Of a DNA stretch of 64,000 bases, positions 18,088 through 25,733 are shown piece after piece (the first letter of the stretch is position 1; every line of letters starts with the position of its first letter). Origin of the DNA: Streptomyces sp. G-G2 (GTDB taxonomy: Bacteria > Actinomycetota > Actinomycetes > Streptomycetales > Streptomycetaceae); contig NZ_JASISO010000005.1 of assembly GCF_030063135.1 (NCBI RefSeq), positions 56,799 through 120,798 on the forward strand, in the 5' to 3' direction. A model generated the notes under the pieces. It made no database searches. It was not told the origin of the DNA and saw only the letters and a list, made by a program, of their open reading frames with translations. The position numbers and the translations under genes were made by a program.

Positions 18088-18705
18088 TCAGTACGCCCGC
18101 GGGCCGTCCTCGGTGGCGCGCATCGGCTGCGGGTAGTACAACTGGCCGTCCTTCATGACCTGCTGGCAGGTGTACGGGGTCGGCCCCATGGGCACCGTGA
18201 CGGCCTCGGGGATGTCGTTGCACCGGATGTAGTCCAAGGTGCCATCGGCGTTGCCGAAGATGATCCGCTGAACGCCCTCCCTCGACATGATCCCCTTGCG
18301 GGGGGTCGCCGTGAAGGTCACGTAGTTGTCCGACCAGACCGACGTGTCGCCGATGGCGACGTCCCACTGCACCTCCGCACCCTTGTAGTGGGAGGTGCAG
18401 AGGGCCGTGGAGCCCTTCTTCGAGCCCACGTCCTTCGGGCACTCGGCAGTCACCTCACCGGTGGCGTTGGCCAGGGAGAGGGTCTTCTTGCGGAGCTCGT
18501 ACTCCAGGTTCGCCGCGAACGGCGCGTCAGCGGCCGGAGACGGCCGCAGTTCACCCTCCGGGCGGGGGCCCGGCCGATCCAGCCTGTTCGGCAGCTGACT
18601 GATGGACGGCCGCGGCGCGGCGCCCTTCGAGCCGGCGCCCCCACACCCTGTGGCCAGCAGGCCCGCGCTCACGACTCCCGCTATGCCGATGATCTTCTTG
18701 TGCAT
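18088..18705 (-). CDS. Lipoprotein, possibly DUF4333-like
   Basis: 205 residues. The N-terminus MHKKIIGIAGVVSAGLLATGC is a lipoprotein signal with a lipobox ending at Cys 21, so the protein should be anchored outside the membrane. A Pro/Arg-rich linker follows. The next segment (VTAECPKDVGSKKGSTALCTSHYKG) has the two-cysteine spacing of DUF4333-like domains, and an EWD-like C-terminal part contains two more cysteines (IRCNDIP, YTCQQV). It lies downstream of the membrane protein gene at 18792, probably in one transcript. The function is unknown. Confidence 0.8.
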   Translation of the reverse strand: MHKKIIGIAGVVSAGLLATGCGGAGSKGAAPRPSISQLPNRLDRPGPRPEGELRPSPAADAPFAANLEYELRKKTLSLANATGEVTAECPKDVGSKKGSTALCTSHYKGAEVQWDVAIGDTSVWSDNYVTFTATPRKGIMSREGVQRIIFGNADGTLDYIRCNDIPEAVTVPMGPTPYTCQQVMKDGQLYYPQPMRATEDGPRAY

Positions 18706-18791
18706 GATCGAAAGCCTAGTGCCGCGTCGGGCGATGTCTGCCCGTTGAGGAGCGGCGTCCGGCACCGGCGGGACCGCCTGCGAGTGGGACG

Positions 18792-19481
18792 TCACTCACC
18801 CGATCGGCGCGGAGCTCCGTACCTGCGGCGCAGCGCCACCGCCACCTCCTGGTCGGAGCGTCGGCGCTGGCCGGCGGAGAACAAGGCCGCGCCTGTCAGC
18901 CCGAACAGGGCGCCGGTGATCCCCGATCCGACACCGTCAAGAGCCGGGTCTGCCGTGGCCTCCACCCAGGGATCGAGGCCGCCGAGCGGGTCCGAGAAGA
19001 GGACGACGTGCTGCTGCGGCGTGAACTGGCCGTGGCAGTTCTGTTGTTCGGACACGTCCTGGACCCTGCCCGAGGTATCCACGAGGCGGCAGACGGCCAG
19101 CTCCGTCCCCTTGGCGTTCACGCGCTTCCCGGTGTCGGCGACCAGGGCGTCGACCCGCTCGCCGAACTGCTTCACGTACAGCTCGTACAGGGTGGGCCCG
19201 GCGAAGAGCGCGAGCGCCAGGGCGGCGACGGACGCGATGGTCGCGGCGCCCGCCCGGTTCCAGATGCCGCCCGCCACGATCGCCGCGGCGGCCGCCGCGC
19301 CGAGCGCGAGGACCACCCCGGCCCACAGCATGCCGTAGGGGTACTGGGCGAGGAAGCCGGCCGCGGTGGCCGCCAGCGGTATGAGCACGGCCCACAACAG
19401 GCTGTTCAGCGTGCGCCGGGGGCCGGACCGAGCGGCTTTCTCCCCAGCCTCGGGAGCCCCGAGGGCTCGGGATGTGGCCAC
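18792..19481 (-). CDS. Membrane protein of unknown function
   Basis: 229 residues. Three or four membrane helices lie in the N-terminal half (LLWAVLIPLAATAAGFLAQY, LWAGVVLALGAAAAAAIVAGG, ATIASVAALALALFAGPTLY). An extracytoplasmic domain with two cysteines follows (VCRLVD ... QQNCHGQFT), then a last helix (GITGALFGLTGAALF) and a basic tail. The GTG at 19481 follows GGGGGA 5 nt upstream. The separately encoded lipoprotein at 18088 follows after 86 nt, and the two may act together at the cell surface. Confidence 0.75.
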   Translation of the reverse strand: MATSRALGAPEAGEKAARSGPRRTLNSLLWAVLIPLAATAAGFLAQYPYGMLWAGVVLALGAAAAAAIVAGGIWNRAGAATIASVAALALALFAGPTLYELYVKQFGERVDALVADTGKRVNAKGTELAVCRLVDTSGRVQDVSEQQNCHGQFTPQQHVVLFSDPLGGLDPWVEATADPALDGVGSGITGALFGLTGAALFSAGQRRRSDQEVAVALRRRYGAPRRSGE

Positions 19482-19599
19482 GCGGATCCCCCTGCACTCC
19501 AGCTCACGTCGTCCGGACCCACGATAGGGGACTCGCGGCGCGGTCGGTCCCCCCCCCGGTCCGCCGCCCTCGTGGCTCTTGCCTCTTTGTGGAGACACC

Positions 19600-19630
19600 T
19601 CTAAATTTAGAAGGCACTATAGAAATCTAT
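19600..19630. promoter_or_regulatory. Two short palindromes, candidate TetR operators
   Basis: TCTAAATTTAGA at 19600-19611 is a perfect palindrome. ATAGAAATCTAT at 19619-19630 has inverted arms ATAGA/TCTAT. They end 15 bp before the TetR start codon and are strikingly AT-rich in a GC-rich genome. Autoregulation of the TetR-hydrolase operon is the likely use. Confidence 0.65.
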
Positions 19631-19645
19631 GAAGGGTGTACGCGT

Positions 19646-20269
19646 ATGCAGAGCACCGAAGAGGGGCTGCGTGAGCGGCACAAGGCGCAGCGGCGCATCA
19701 GGATCCTCGACGCGACACGCGAACTCCTGCGGGACAGCCCGGAGTCGGTGATCAGCACCGAGCGGATCGCCGAGCGGGCGGAGGTCGCCCCGGCCACTGT
19801 GTACAACTTGATCGGACCGCGCGAGAAGATCTGGGAAGCGCTCGCCGCCGGGTTCATGGACGAACTCGAACACCGCCTGACGGCGGTGGGAGCCGGTGAC
19901 CCGCGCGAGGTCGTCCGGGCGACCGTGGGCCTGTTCGTGGGCGACCCGGTCGTATCGCGCCGCATGGTGCGTGAATGGGAGGAGAGCGGCCTCGTACTCG
20001 CGCGCAGTCCACTCACCCAGCTCCGCCGGGCGATGGCCGAGGCGCAGGCGCAGGGCATCCTGCGCGCCGACGTCGACACCGACGCGTTGGCCGCCGTGGT
20101 CGGCACCTCGTGCGTGGGCGCACTGCACCAGTGGGTCGCCGCGCTGACGGACGACGACCGCTTCCTCGCGCGGGCCCTGTTCGCACTGGACGTCGCGCTC
20201 GCCGCCGGGGCCGCGGACCTCTGCCGTGACCGACTCCTGGCGCCACTGCGGACCCGGGACCCGGTATGA
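19646..20269 (+). CDS. TetR-family regulator
   Basis: 207 residues. The helix-turn-helix is in RIRILDATRELLRDSPESVISTERIAERAEVAPATVYNLIGPREKIWEAL, followed by an all-helical ligand-binding domain. ATG 19646 follows GAAGGG. Its stop overlaps the start of the downstream hydrolase (ATGA, 20266-20269), so the two are translationally coupled. The AT-rich palindromes immediately upstream suggest autoregulation. Confidence 0.92.
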   Translation: MQSTEEGLRERHKAQRRIRILDATRELLRDSPESVISTERIAERAEVAPATVYNLIGPREKIWEALAAGFMDELEHRLTAVGAGDPREVVRATVGLFVGDPVVSRRMVREWEESGLVLARSPLTQLRRAMAEAQAQGILRADVDTDALAAVVGTSCVGALHQWVAALTDDDRFLARALFALDVALAAGAADLCRDRLLAPLRTRDPV

Positions 20270-21132
20270 CGGCCGGTGCGGCACCGCGAACCCGGAGCTT
20301 CGTGGGCGGCGGCGGGATCCTGCTCGCGGCAGACGAATGGGGCGAGGCATCGTCGCCGCCCCTCGTCCTGTTGCACGGCGGTGGCCAGACACGTCACGCC
20401 TGGGACCGGTCCGGCCCCCGGCTGGCCGCGCTGGGGTGGCGGGTCGTCGCGGTGGACCTGCGCGGGCACGGCGCGAGCGAATGGTCGGCCGATGGCGACT
20501 ACGACCTCGGCCTGTTCGCCGAGGACGTACGGGCGCTCGTCGCCGAAGTCGGCGGCCGGCCAGTGCTCGTGGGGGCCTCGCTCGGGGGCCTGAGTTCGCT
20601 GCTCGCCGCCGGGGAGGCACCCCGGGCGGCGATCGGCGCTCTGGTGCTCGTCGATGTCGCCCACCGGCCGGATCCCCGGGGGGCCCGCCGGATCGTCGCG
20701 TTCATGCGCGGTCGGCCGGACGGGTTCGCCTGCATCGAGGAAGCCGCCGCGGCGGTGGCCGCCCACCAACCGCACCGCACGCGACCGTACGACCCGGAGC
20801 GGCTGCGGAACAACCTGCGGCGCCGCGGCGAGCGTTGGGTCTGGCACTGGGACCCGCGTCTCCTGGACAGCTTCGAGGGCCGGATGGACCCGCCCGGCAT
20901 GGCGGAGCGTCTCCTCGACGCCGCTCGCAGCGCCGGCGTACCGATCCTGCTCGTGCGCGGCGGGATCAGTGACGTGGTGCGCGAGGACGTCGCCGAGGAG
21001 TTCTGCGACAGGGTGCCCAACGCGCGGTACGTCGATGTGGCCGACGCCGGGCACACGGTGGTCGGTGACCGGAACGAGCCCTTCATCGACGCGCTCGTCC
21101 CGTTCCTGAAAGCCGCTCGGCTCTCCCGCTGA
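20266..21132 (+). CDS. Alpha/beta-hydrolase
   Basis: 288 residues. The oxyanion region is LVLLHGGGQTRHAWDRSG, the nucleophile elbow is GASLGG (Ser at about 105), the acid is probably Asp in RGGISDVV, and the histidine is in DAGHTVVGDRNEPF. It resembles esterases, epoxide hydrolases and haloalkane-type enzymes; the substrate is not readable. It is coupled to the TetR gene by an ATGA overlap, which suggests a self-contained responsive detoxification or catabolic unit. Confidence 0.9.
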   Translation: MTAGAAPRTRSFVGGGGILLAADEWGEASSPPLVLLHGGGQTRHAWDRSGPRLAALGWRVVAVDLRGHGASEWSADGDYDLGLFAEDVRALVAEVGGRPVLVGASLGGLSSLLAAGEAPRAAIGALVLVDVAHRPDPRGARRIVAFMRGRPDGFACIEEAAAAVAAHQPHRTRPYDPERLRNNLRRRGERWVWHWDPRLLDSFEGRMDPPGMAERLLDAARSAGVPILLVRGGISDVVREDVAEEFCDRVPNARYVDVADAGHTVVGDRNEPFIDALVPFLKAARLSR

Positions 21133-21305
21133 CCGTGCCCCGCTGGTGTCGTGACTCCTCGTCGATCCGCCTGCGCCAGAGCGGCACATGGCGGCAACTC
21201 CGGCGAGAACCGCGGCCGGCTCTCATCAGTGGCCGTCGTGCGGAACCGGTGGTGGGGGCGCGGCGTCCCGGGGGGAGGTACAGGCGGCTCTGCGGAGGAG
21301 TGCGG

Positions 21306-21675
21306 ATGCGGATCACAAGTGTGGTGGCGGGATTCACGACGGCGTGCGCGGTAGGCATTGGCGGTCGTGGTGGTGCCGATGGGCGGGACCGCCTACGCGG
21401 GCGGTGGTGAGCCCTGCGACGCCAAGCCCGTCGGGAACAACTCCAGTGCCTACGGGACGCTCAACGGCACCCACACCCTGCGGGTGCGGCCCGCAGCCGA
21501 GTGCGCCGGTATCATCTCCGTGCCCTCGGGCACGGGGTTCTACGCGTGGTGCCACACCGTCAACACCTACAACAACGAGTGGGTCTACGGCCGGATCAAG
21601 GGCACCCAGCGGACCGGCTGGCTGTTGGCGAGCAACCTCAAGCTCGACAACGGAAGTCTCAACCCCTGCCAGTGA
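21306..21675 (+). pseudogene. Secreted SH3-like four-cysteine protein with frameshifted signal peptide
   Basis: ATG 21306 opens a typical signal start (MRITSVVAGFTTACAVG), but the frame then leaves the rest of the gene. The remaining signal (AVVVVPMGGTAYA) and the mature chain with four cysteines (EPCDA, AECAG, AWCHT, NPCQ) continue in another frame to TGA 21673-21675. Removing one T at 21358-21359 joins them as GMAVVVV. The mature part (GTLNGTHTLRVRP ... RTGWLLASNLKL) resembles bacterial SH3-like secreted domains. A TTG at 21358 could in principle start a shortened form with a weak signal. Confidence 0.7.
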
Positions 21676-21714
21676 GGCAGTGGCGGACCTCGGCCCGCTG
21701 CGACGTGGCGTCTC

Positions 21715-21739
21715 GGAGCCGCGCGTGCCTCGCGGCTCC
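21715..21739 (+). terminator. Hairpin terminator
   Basis: GGAGCCGCG, 7-nt loop, CGCGGCTCC, located 40 bp after the stop codon of the SH3-like gene. Confidence 0.7.
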
Positions 21740-21764
21740 GGGGAGCGGTCTCGGGTGCGGGGTC

Positions 21765-21860
21765 GGTCCGTGGTGCCGTTCGGTCCGTGTATCGGCCGGT
21801 CCGTGTACCGGCCGGTCCGGGCCGCGTTCAGTCCGTGGCGCCGTCCGGTCCGTCGTACCG
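21765..21860. repeat. Imperfect GGTCCGTG direct repeats
   Basis: The motif gGTCCGTg recurs about seven times in roughly 95 bp, for example in CGGTCCGTGTATCGGC followed by CGGTCCGTGTACCGGC. It lies between the SH3-like gene and the convergent vWA gene and codes for nothing convincing. Confidence 0.7.
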
Positions 21861-21883
21861 GCAAAGGCGCTGTCGGGGATCCG

Positions 21884-22924
21884 TCAGACCATCAGCAGGA
21901 GCCGCGTGTTCGGTACGAGCTTGCGGTTCACGCTGGTGCTCTGCACGAAGATCGTGAAGTCGTCGTTGTGGTCGGACGTGACGCGGACCTCCGTGTCCGG
22001 CAGGCCGAGCAGGGCCCGGGCCCGCGGCCCCGTGTACACCCGGTCCGTCTTCTTCTCCAGCACCGCGATCTTCTTCCGCGCCTGGATCTTCTCCGGCTTG
22101 CTCAGCTGGTAGAACGCGCAACCGGTGCGGTACGCGTGCCCGGATTCCACCACCCAGTCCCGGATCGCCGCTTCGCGGGCCACCGGAATCAGCTGGTACT
22201 CCGACGTGTCCGCCGGGGCGAGGCCGGCTGCCTCGATGGTGTCCTTGTTGACGGCCTCGGCGCCCGTGGAGAACACCGCCCGCGATCCCCGGATGCCCTT
22301 GGAGCGGCCCACCATGAACTTCTCGGTCGCCTCCTGGATGACCTGCCCGGCCTCCTCCAGGCCCTGTGTGCTCGTGGCGTCCCAGACGGCGATGTTGTCC
22401 TTCGGGAAACCGCACCGCATGGCCTCGTGCTTGCCCATCTGGTCCGGCACCAGCACGGCCAGGGTCCAGTTGTCCTGCTGCGTCTCGATCATCTCGGCCA
22501 CGCCCCGCACCAGTTCCTGCGGGTTCCGGGAGGGGGCGTCCTGGCAGCGGTGGCTCGCGTTCTCCTGGCCGTCGGTCAGCACGAACGTCAGGAAGCTGTG
22601 GTCGCCGTACAGCTGGGCCGTCTGGGCCAGCTCCCGCTGCGACTTCAGTGTGGCCGCCAGCAGAGCGGTCATTCCACCGACCCGGTACAGCTCCTTCAAG
22701 GACGGCATCCGCAGCACGTCCTTGTCGTAGATGACGCACTGCACCTGGTCCGCGAAGACGTACACCGTGACGCGGGTCTCCTGGTCCAGTTCCTTCGACC
22801 GACGGGCCAGATACGCGATCTGCTGGTCGGCGACCTCGACGACCTTGCCGTTCAGGTGCGACATGGACGTACTGGCGTCCAGCACAAGAGCGACGTGGTT
22901 GATGTAGTTCTGGGTTCCGGACAT
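21884..22924 (-). CDS. von Willebrand factor A domain protein
   Basis: 346 residues, no signal peptide. The vWA MIDAS motif DASTS lies at residues 16-20 (VALVLDASTSMS), with supporting T and D in VLTDGQENASH. The domain covers about residues 8-200, and a C-terminal region ends in a DDFTIFVQSTSVNRKLVP segment. Cytoplasmic vWA proteins often partner with AAA ATPases or TerD-type proteins, but none is adjacent. ATG 22924 follows GGGGGAG. The specific role is unknown. Confidence 0.85.
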   Translation of the reverse strand: MSGTQNYINHVALVLDASTSMSHLNGKVVEVADQQIAYLARRSKELDQETRVTVYVFADQVQCVIYDKDVLRMPSLKELYRVGGMTALLAATLKSQRELAQTAQLYGDHSFLTFVLTDGQENASHRCQDAPSRNPQELVRGVAEMIETQQDNWTLAVLVPDQMGKHEAMRCGFPKDNIAVWDATSTQGLEEAGQVIQEATEKFMVGRSKGIRGSRAVFSTGAEAVNKDTIEAAGLAPADTSEYQLIPVAREAAIRDWVVESGHAYRTGCAFYQLSKPEKIQARKKIAVLEKKTDRVYTGPRARALLGLPDTEVRVTSDHNDDFTIFVQSTSVNRKLVPNTRLLLMV

Positions 22925-23187
22925 GGATGCTCCCCCTGTTGCGCCCTGCTGAGCGCTGCTCTCCGACTGATGTTCCTACCTTCTCACCCACCACTGACAA
23001 TCGATCTTGGCTGTGCTGACGCCCCGTCAACTGGCCGCCGTCAGCGCCCTGCACGGGTCCGAGCCGGCCGAGGAGAAGCGTCGGCGACAGCGGATCGTCA
23101 GCCGAACGTCAGCGACGGACGGCAGGCTCGTGGCCACGAGCAGGTCCGCCTGCGCGTCGTAGTGCCGTAGTTGAGGAGCACGTGCGA

Positions 23188-23253
23188 ATGAAGAGGACCA
23201 GGACCGCCGTTCTCGCGGCCGCCGTCCTGACCGGTCTCGTCCCGGCGAGCCGG
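23188..23253 (+). pseudogene. 5' remnant of a secreted-protein gene
   Basis: A well-placed GAGGAG precedes ATG 23188, which encodes a signal-peptide start (MKRTRTAVLAAAVLTGLVPAS). Homology to a secreted protein then stops. The sequence runs directly into the 3' end of the convergent ClC gene, whose stop codon is at 23255. Only the ribosome site and about 20 codons survive, so the rest of the gene has been deleted. Confidence 0.65.
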
Positions 23254-23254
23254 A

Positions 23255-24361
23255 TCAGGGGCGTTCCGGCATGCGCCGCCGCAGGCTGTCGTAGATGGGC
23301 TCGCTCTCCAGGTGGTCAGCGGCCAGGGCCGCGGCGAAACAGGCGAGCAGCAGCGGGACGAGGAGCGGGGCGAACAGCCCGCCGGGGGTCGCGGCCGCGT
23401 AGCTGAGCGGCCCCGCGACGAACCGGACGGCGAGATAGGCCGCCAGCGTAGCCACCGCGGGGCTCCCGCCCGTCAGTAGCCGCTGGGTCAACGGGTCGCC
23501 GCCCCCGGCCAGCACCGGGTCGTACGCCATCAGCAGACCGACGGCCGCCCCGATCACGGCCGCCCGGACCACCAGCGGCACCCGCGTGAGGCGGTCGCCC
23601 ACGGCCAGCATCCCGACGACGAGCGTGCTGTACGCCGCTCCCAGCGCCCCGGCCGCCGCGCCGACCAGCAGGAACACGAACAGCATCCACACGGGCGGGA
23701 CGGGAACGCCGGAGACCGGGAAGACCGGCGCGTCACCCACCAGGAACCGGCAGCACACGACCGCCGAGGTCGTGCCGAGGAGAGTGAGCAGCACCAGGCG
23801 GGGCCGGACGGTGCGGGTCACCTCCTCGCAGACGAACAGCAGCCCACCGAGCGGGGCGGTGAACGCCGCGGCGAGGCCCGCGCCGCTGAGCGCGGTGTGC
23901 AGCAGCCGGGCGTCCTCGGCGTTCAGCCGGGTACGCCGTCCCGCCTCGGCCCCGATCGAGGCCCCCATGTGCACGATCGGGCCCTCCCGTCCGAGCACCA
24001 GGCCCGAACCGATGGCGACGAGACCGCCGAAGAACTTGGTCGGCAGCAGCCGCGGATCACGGGGTCCGGGTCCGGTCTCCTCCCGCCACACGGCTTCCAC
24101 GTGCTGGATTCCGCTGCCCGCCGCGTGCGGAACGCGCCGCGCGATCGCGCACGCCACCGCCGCGCCCACCGACGCGAGCGCCATCGGGATCAGCCACCCC
24201 GGACCGCCCAGCCCGGCGGCGGACTCCAGCAACTGGCCGCGCAGCATGTCGGCCCGCTCCAGGCACCACCGGAACGCCCCGCCGACCAGCCCCACCAGGC
24301 ACCCGGCGGGCACCGCGACGAGGTAGGCGCGGTAGTCGTCCCGGATCCAGCGGGCCGTCAC
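23255..24361 (-). CDS. ClC-family chloride channel/antiporter with an apparent internal deletion
   Basis: 368 residues, shorter than the roughly 430 usual for bacterial ClC proteins. Selectivity motifs are present: GSGIQ (about 82-86), GREGP with the gating glutamate (about 124-128), and GGLFAP (about 327-332). GGLFAPLLV is followed at once by PLLLACFAAAL ... SEPIYDSLRRR, which in relatives lies about 60 residues later. Helices around O-P near the dimer interface therefore appear to be missing, with the frame kept. The last helix with its tyrosine (PIYDSL) is retained. It may be non-functional. The upstream start ATG 24361 gives a normal first helix. Confidence 0.82.
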   Translation of the reverse strand: MTARWIRDDYRAYLVAVPAGCLVGLVGGAFRWCLERADMLRGQLLESAAGLGGPGWLIPMALASVGAAVACAIARRVPHAAGSGIQHVEAVWREETGPGPRDPRLLPTKFFGGLVAIGSGLVLGREGPIVHMGASIGAEAGRRTRLNAEDARLLHTALSGAGLAAAFTAPLGGLLFVCEEVTRTVRPRLVLLTLLGTTSAVVCCRFLVGDAPVFPVSGVPVPPVWMLFVFLLVGAAAGALGAAYSTLVVGMLAVGDRLTRVPLVVRAAVIGAAVGLLMAYDPVLAGGGDPLTQRLLTGGSPAVATLAAYLAVRFVAGPLSYAAATPGGLFAPLLVPLLLACFAAALAADHLESEPIYDSLRRRMPERP

Positions 24362-24553
24362 CCCGCTCCCGTACGACCGGGACCGGGTCGATTACCGGGC
24401 ATGCGCTGCCTTCCCACGAAGCCGTACTGGACGTGGTCCGAGCGTGGACCCGCGGGGCGCCCTCCACGGTGAAGCTCGCCGGGCCCGCGCCCCGAGGCGC
24501 CTGACCGGACGAAGGCTGGGAGTGGCGGCGGCGGGTGGCGTGCAGGGGCGCGG

Positions 24554-24979
24554 TCAGAGGGTGAGCAGCCGGACGAGCAGCACGGCCACCGTGCCCCCGG
24601 TGAACAGCGTCCCCAGCACGGTGAATAGCAGGTCGACCGTCTTCGTGTCCCAGCCCTCGATCACGAAGCGCTGCGGGGTCCGCGGGTCGTAGCGGACCGT
24701 GACGTACGCCCCCACGCCGAAGACGCGTCCTACGGCTGCGCGGCCGAACCTGGACGCGTACGCGTACGAGCTCCCGTCCCGGGCCGTCCAGGCCGCGACC
24801 GGGTGGTGGAAGACGGCGCCTTCGTCGCTCCGCCTGACCTCGTGGCGGACGATCCGGGCCCTGGCGGTGACGCCCGTACGGCGGAGCGCGTCGGCGCGCC
24901 GGAGGCCGTGGACGCCGAAGCCGAGGAAGGCCGTGCCGATTGTCAGGGGGATCAGGGAGAAGAACCATTCGCGTTCCAT
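24554..24979 (-). CDS. DUF3592-like membrane protein
   Basis: 141 residues. An N-terminal membrane helix (FFSLIPLTIGTAFLGFGVHGL) precedes a small beta-rich extracytoplasmic domain (ARIVRHEVRRSDEGAVFHHPVAAW ... GAYVTVRYDP), and a second helix closes the protein (LLFTVLGTLFTGGTVAVLLVRLL). This is the DUF3592 layout; the function is unknown. ATG 24979 lacks a clear ribosome site. It stands alone. Confidence 0.8.
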   Translation of the reverse strand: MEREWFFSLIPLTIGTAFLGFGVHGLRRADALRRTGVTARARIVRHEVRRSDEGAVFHHPVAAWTARDGSSYAYASRFGRAAVGRVFGVGAYVTVRYDPRTPQRFVIEGWDTKTVDLLFTVLGTLFTGGTVAVLLVRLLTL

Positions 24980-25277
24980 GTGTGAGGCGACGCGTGGGGC
25001 GGGGTCCCGGTTGCAGGTGGGGCGAGGCGGCGGGGGCGCGACGGCGTCAGCTTCCGCCGTCGGGGGCCGTGAGCCGTCGTCGACCTGGGCCCTCTCTTCC
25101 GGAGCCTGCCCGCCCCGTGCGCCCGGGGCGGGCGCCGCCCCACCATCCGGGCGTGAAAGGGCCATGCGGAGCGAGCGGTGTGAGCCCCCGCCCCAGGGGT
25201 AGGCGCCGGGTGCACCACACACCTCACACGACGCACCACGCGCTGAAATGCGCCGCACACGGATGAGGGAGGACGCC

Positions 25278-25733
25278 ATGGCAGTGCAGCACCAGCTCAT
25301 CCACCGCCCCTGCTCCTGGGTGTGGGACGTCCTGAGCGACGGCAGCCGTTATTCCTCCTGGGTCGTCGGAACCCGCTCCTCCTGGGAGCAGCAAGGACGC
25401 TGGCCACTGGTGGGATCCACCCTCGGCTACGAGGTGAAGCTGGGCCCCTGGTCGTACGAGGGCAGGACCGTCGTACGCGTCCACGAGCCGCCCCACCGGC
25501 TGGAACTGGAAGCCATGGCGGGCAAGGGCGGCAGCGCGCGGATCGCCCTGGAGATGCGCCCGTGGGGGGACGACACCCTGGTGATCATCGACGAACATCC
25601 GCTGCGCGGGAAGCAGGGCCTCCCGCACAACGCGGCGATCGACGCCCTCGTCGGGCTCCGTCACCGCGGCCTGCTGCGCCGCCTGCGGCGCGTCGTCGAA
25701 TCGATGGGACCGAGGCCCCGTGGGGACGCCTGA
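25278..25733 (+). CDS. SRPBCC-family protein
   Basis: 151 residues with the START-like fold: HQLIHRPCSWVWDVLSDGSRYSSWVVGTRSSW at the N-terminus, beta strands, and a terminal helix containing HNAAIDALVGLRHRGLLRRL. ATG 25278 follows GAGGGAGG. Its 3' end overlaps the start of the FAD oxidoreductase by 14 nt. With the downstream genes it forms an oxidative operon, where this protein may present or bind a lipid-like substrate. Confidence 0.85.
   Translation: MAVQHQLIHRPCSWVWDVLSDGSRYSSWVVGTRSSWEQQGRWPLVGSTLGYEVKLGPWSYEGRTVVRVHEPPHRLELEAMAGKGGSARIALEMRPWGDDTLVIIDEHPLRGKQGLPHNAAIDALVGLRHRGLLRRLRRVVESMGPRPRGDA

Noticed and set aside
22925..23187. Short coding-like stretch VLTPRQLAAVSALHGSEPAE before the truncated gene start
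   Set aside because: The fragment of about 45 codons has reasonable codon bias but no clear start or family. It may be a remnant, but the evidence is too weak to annotate.
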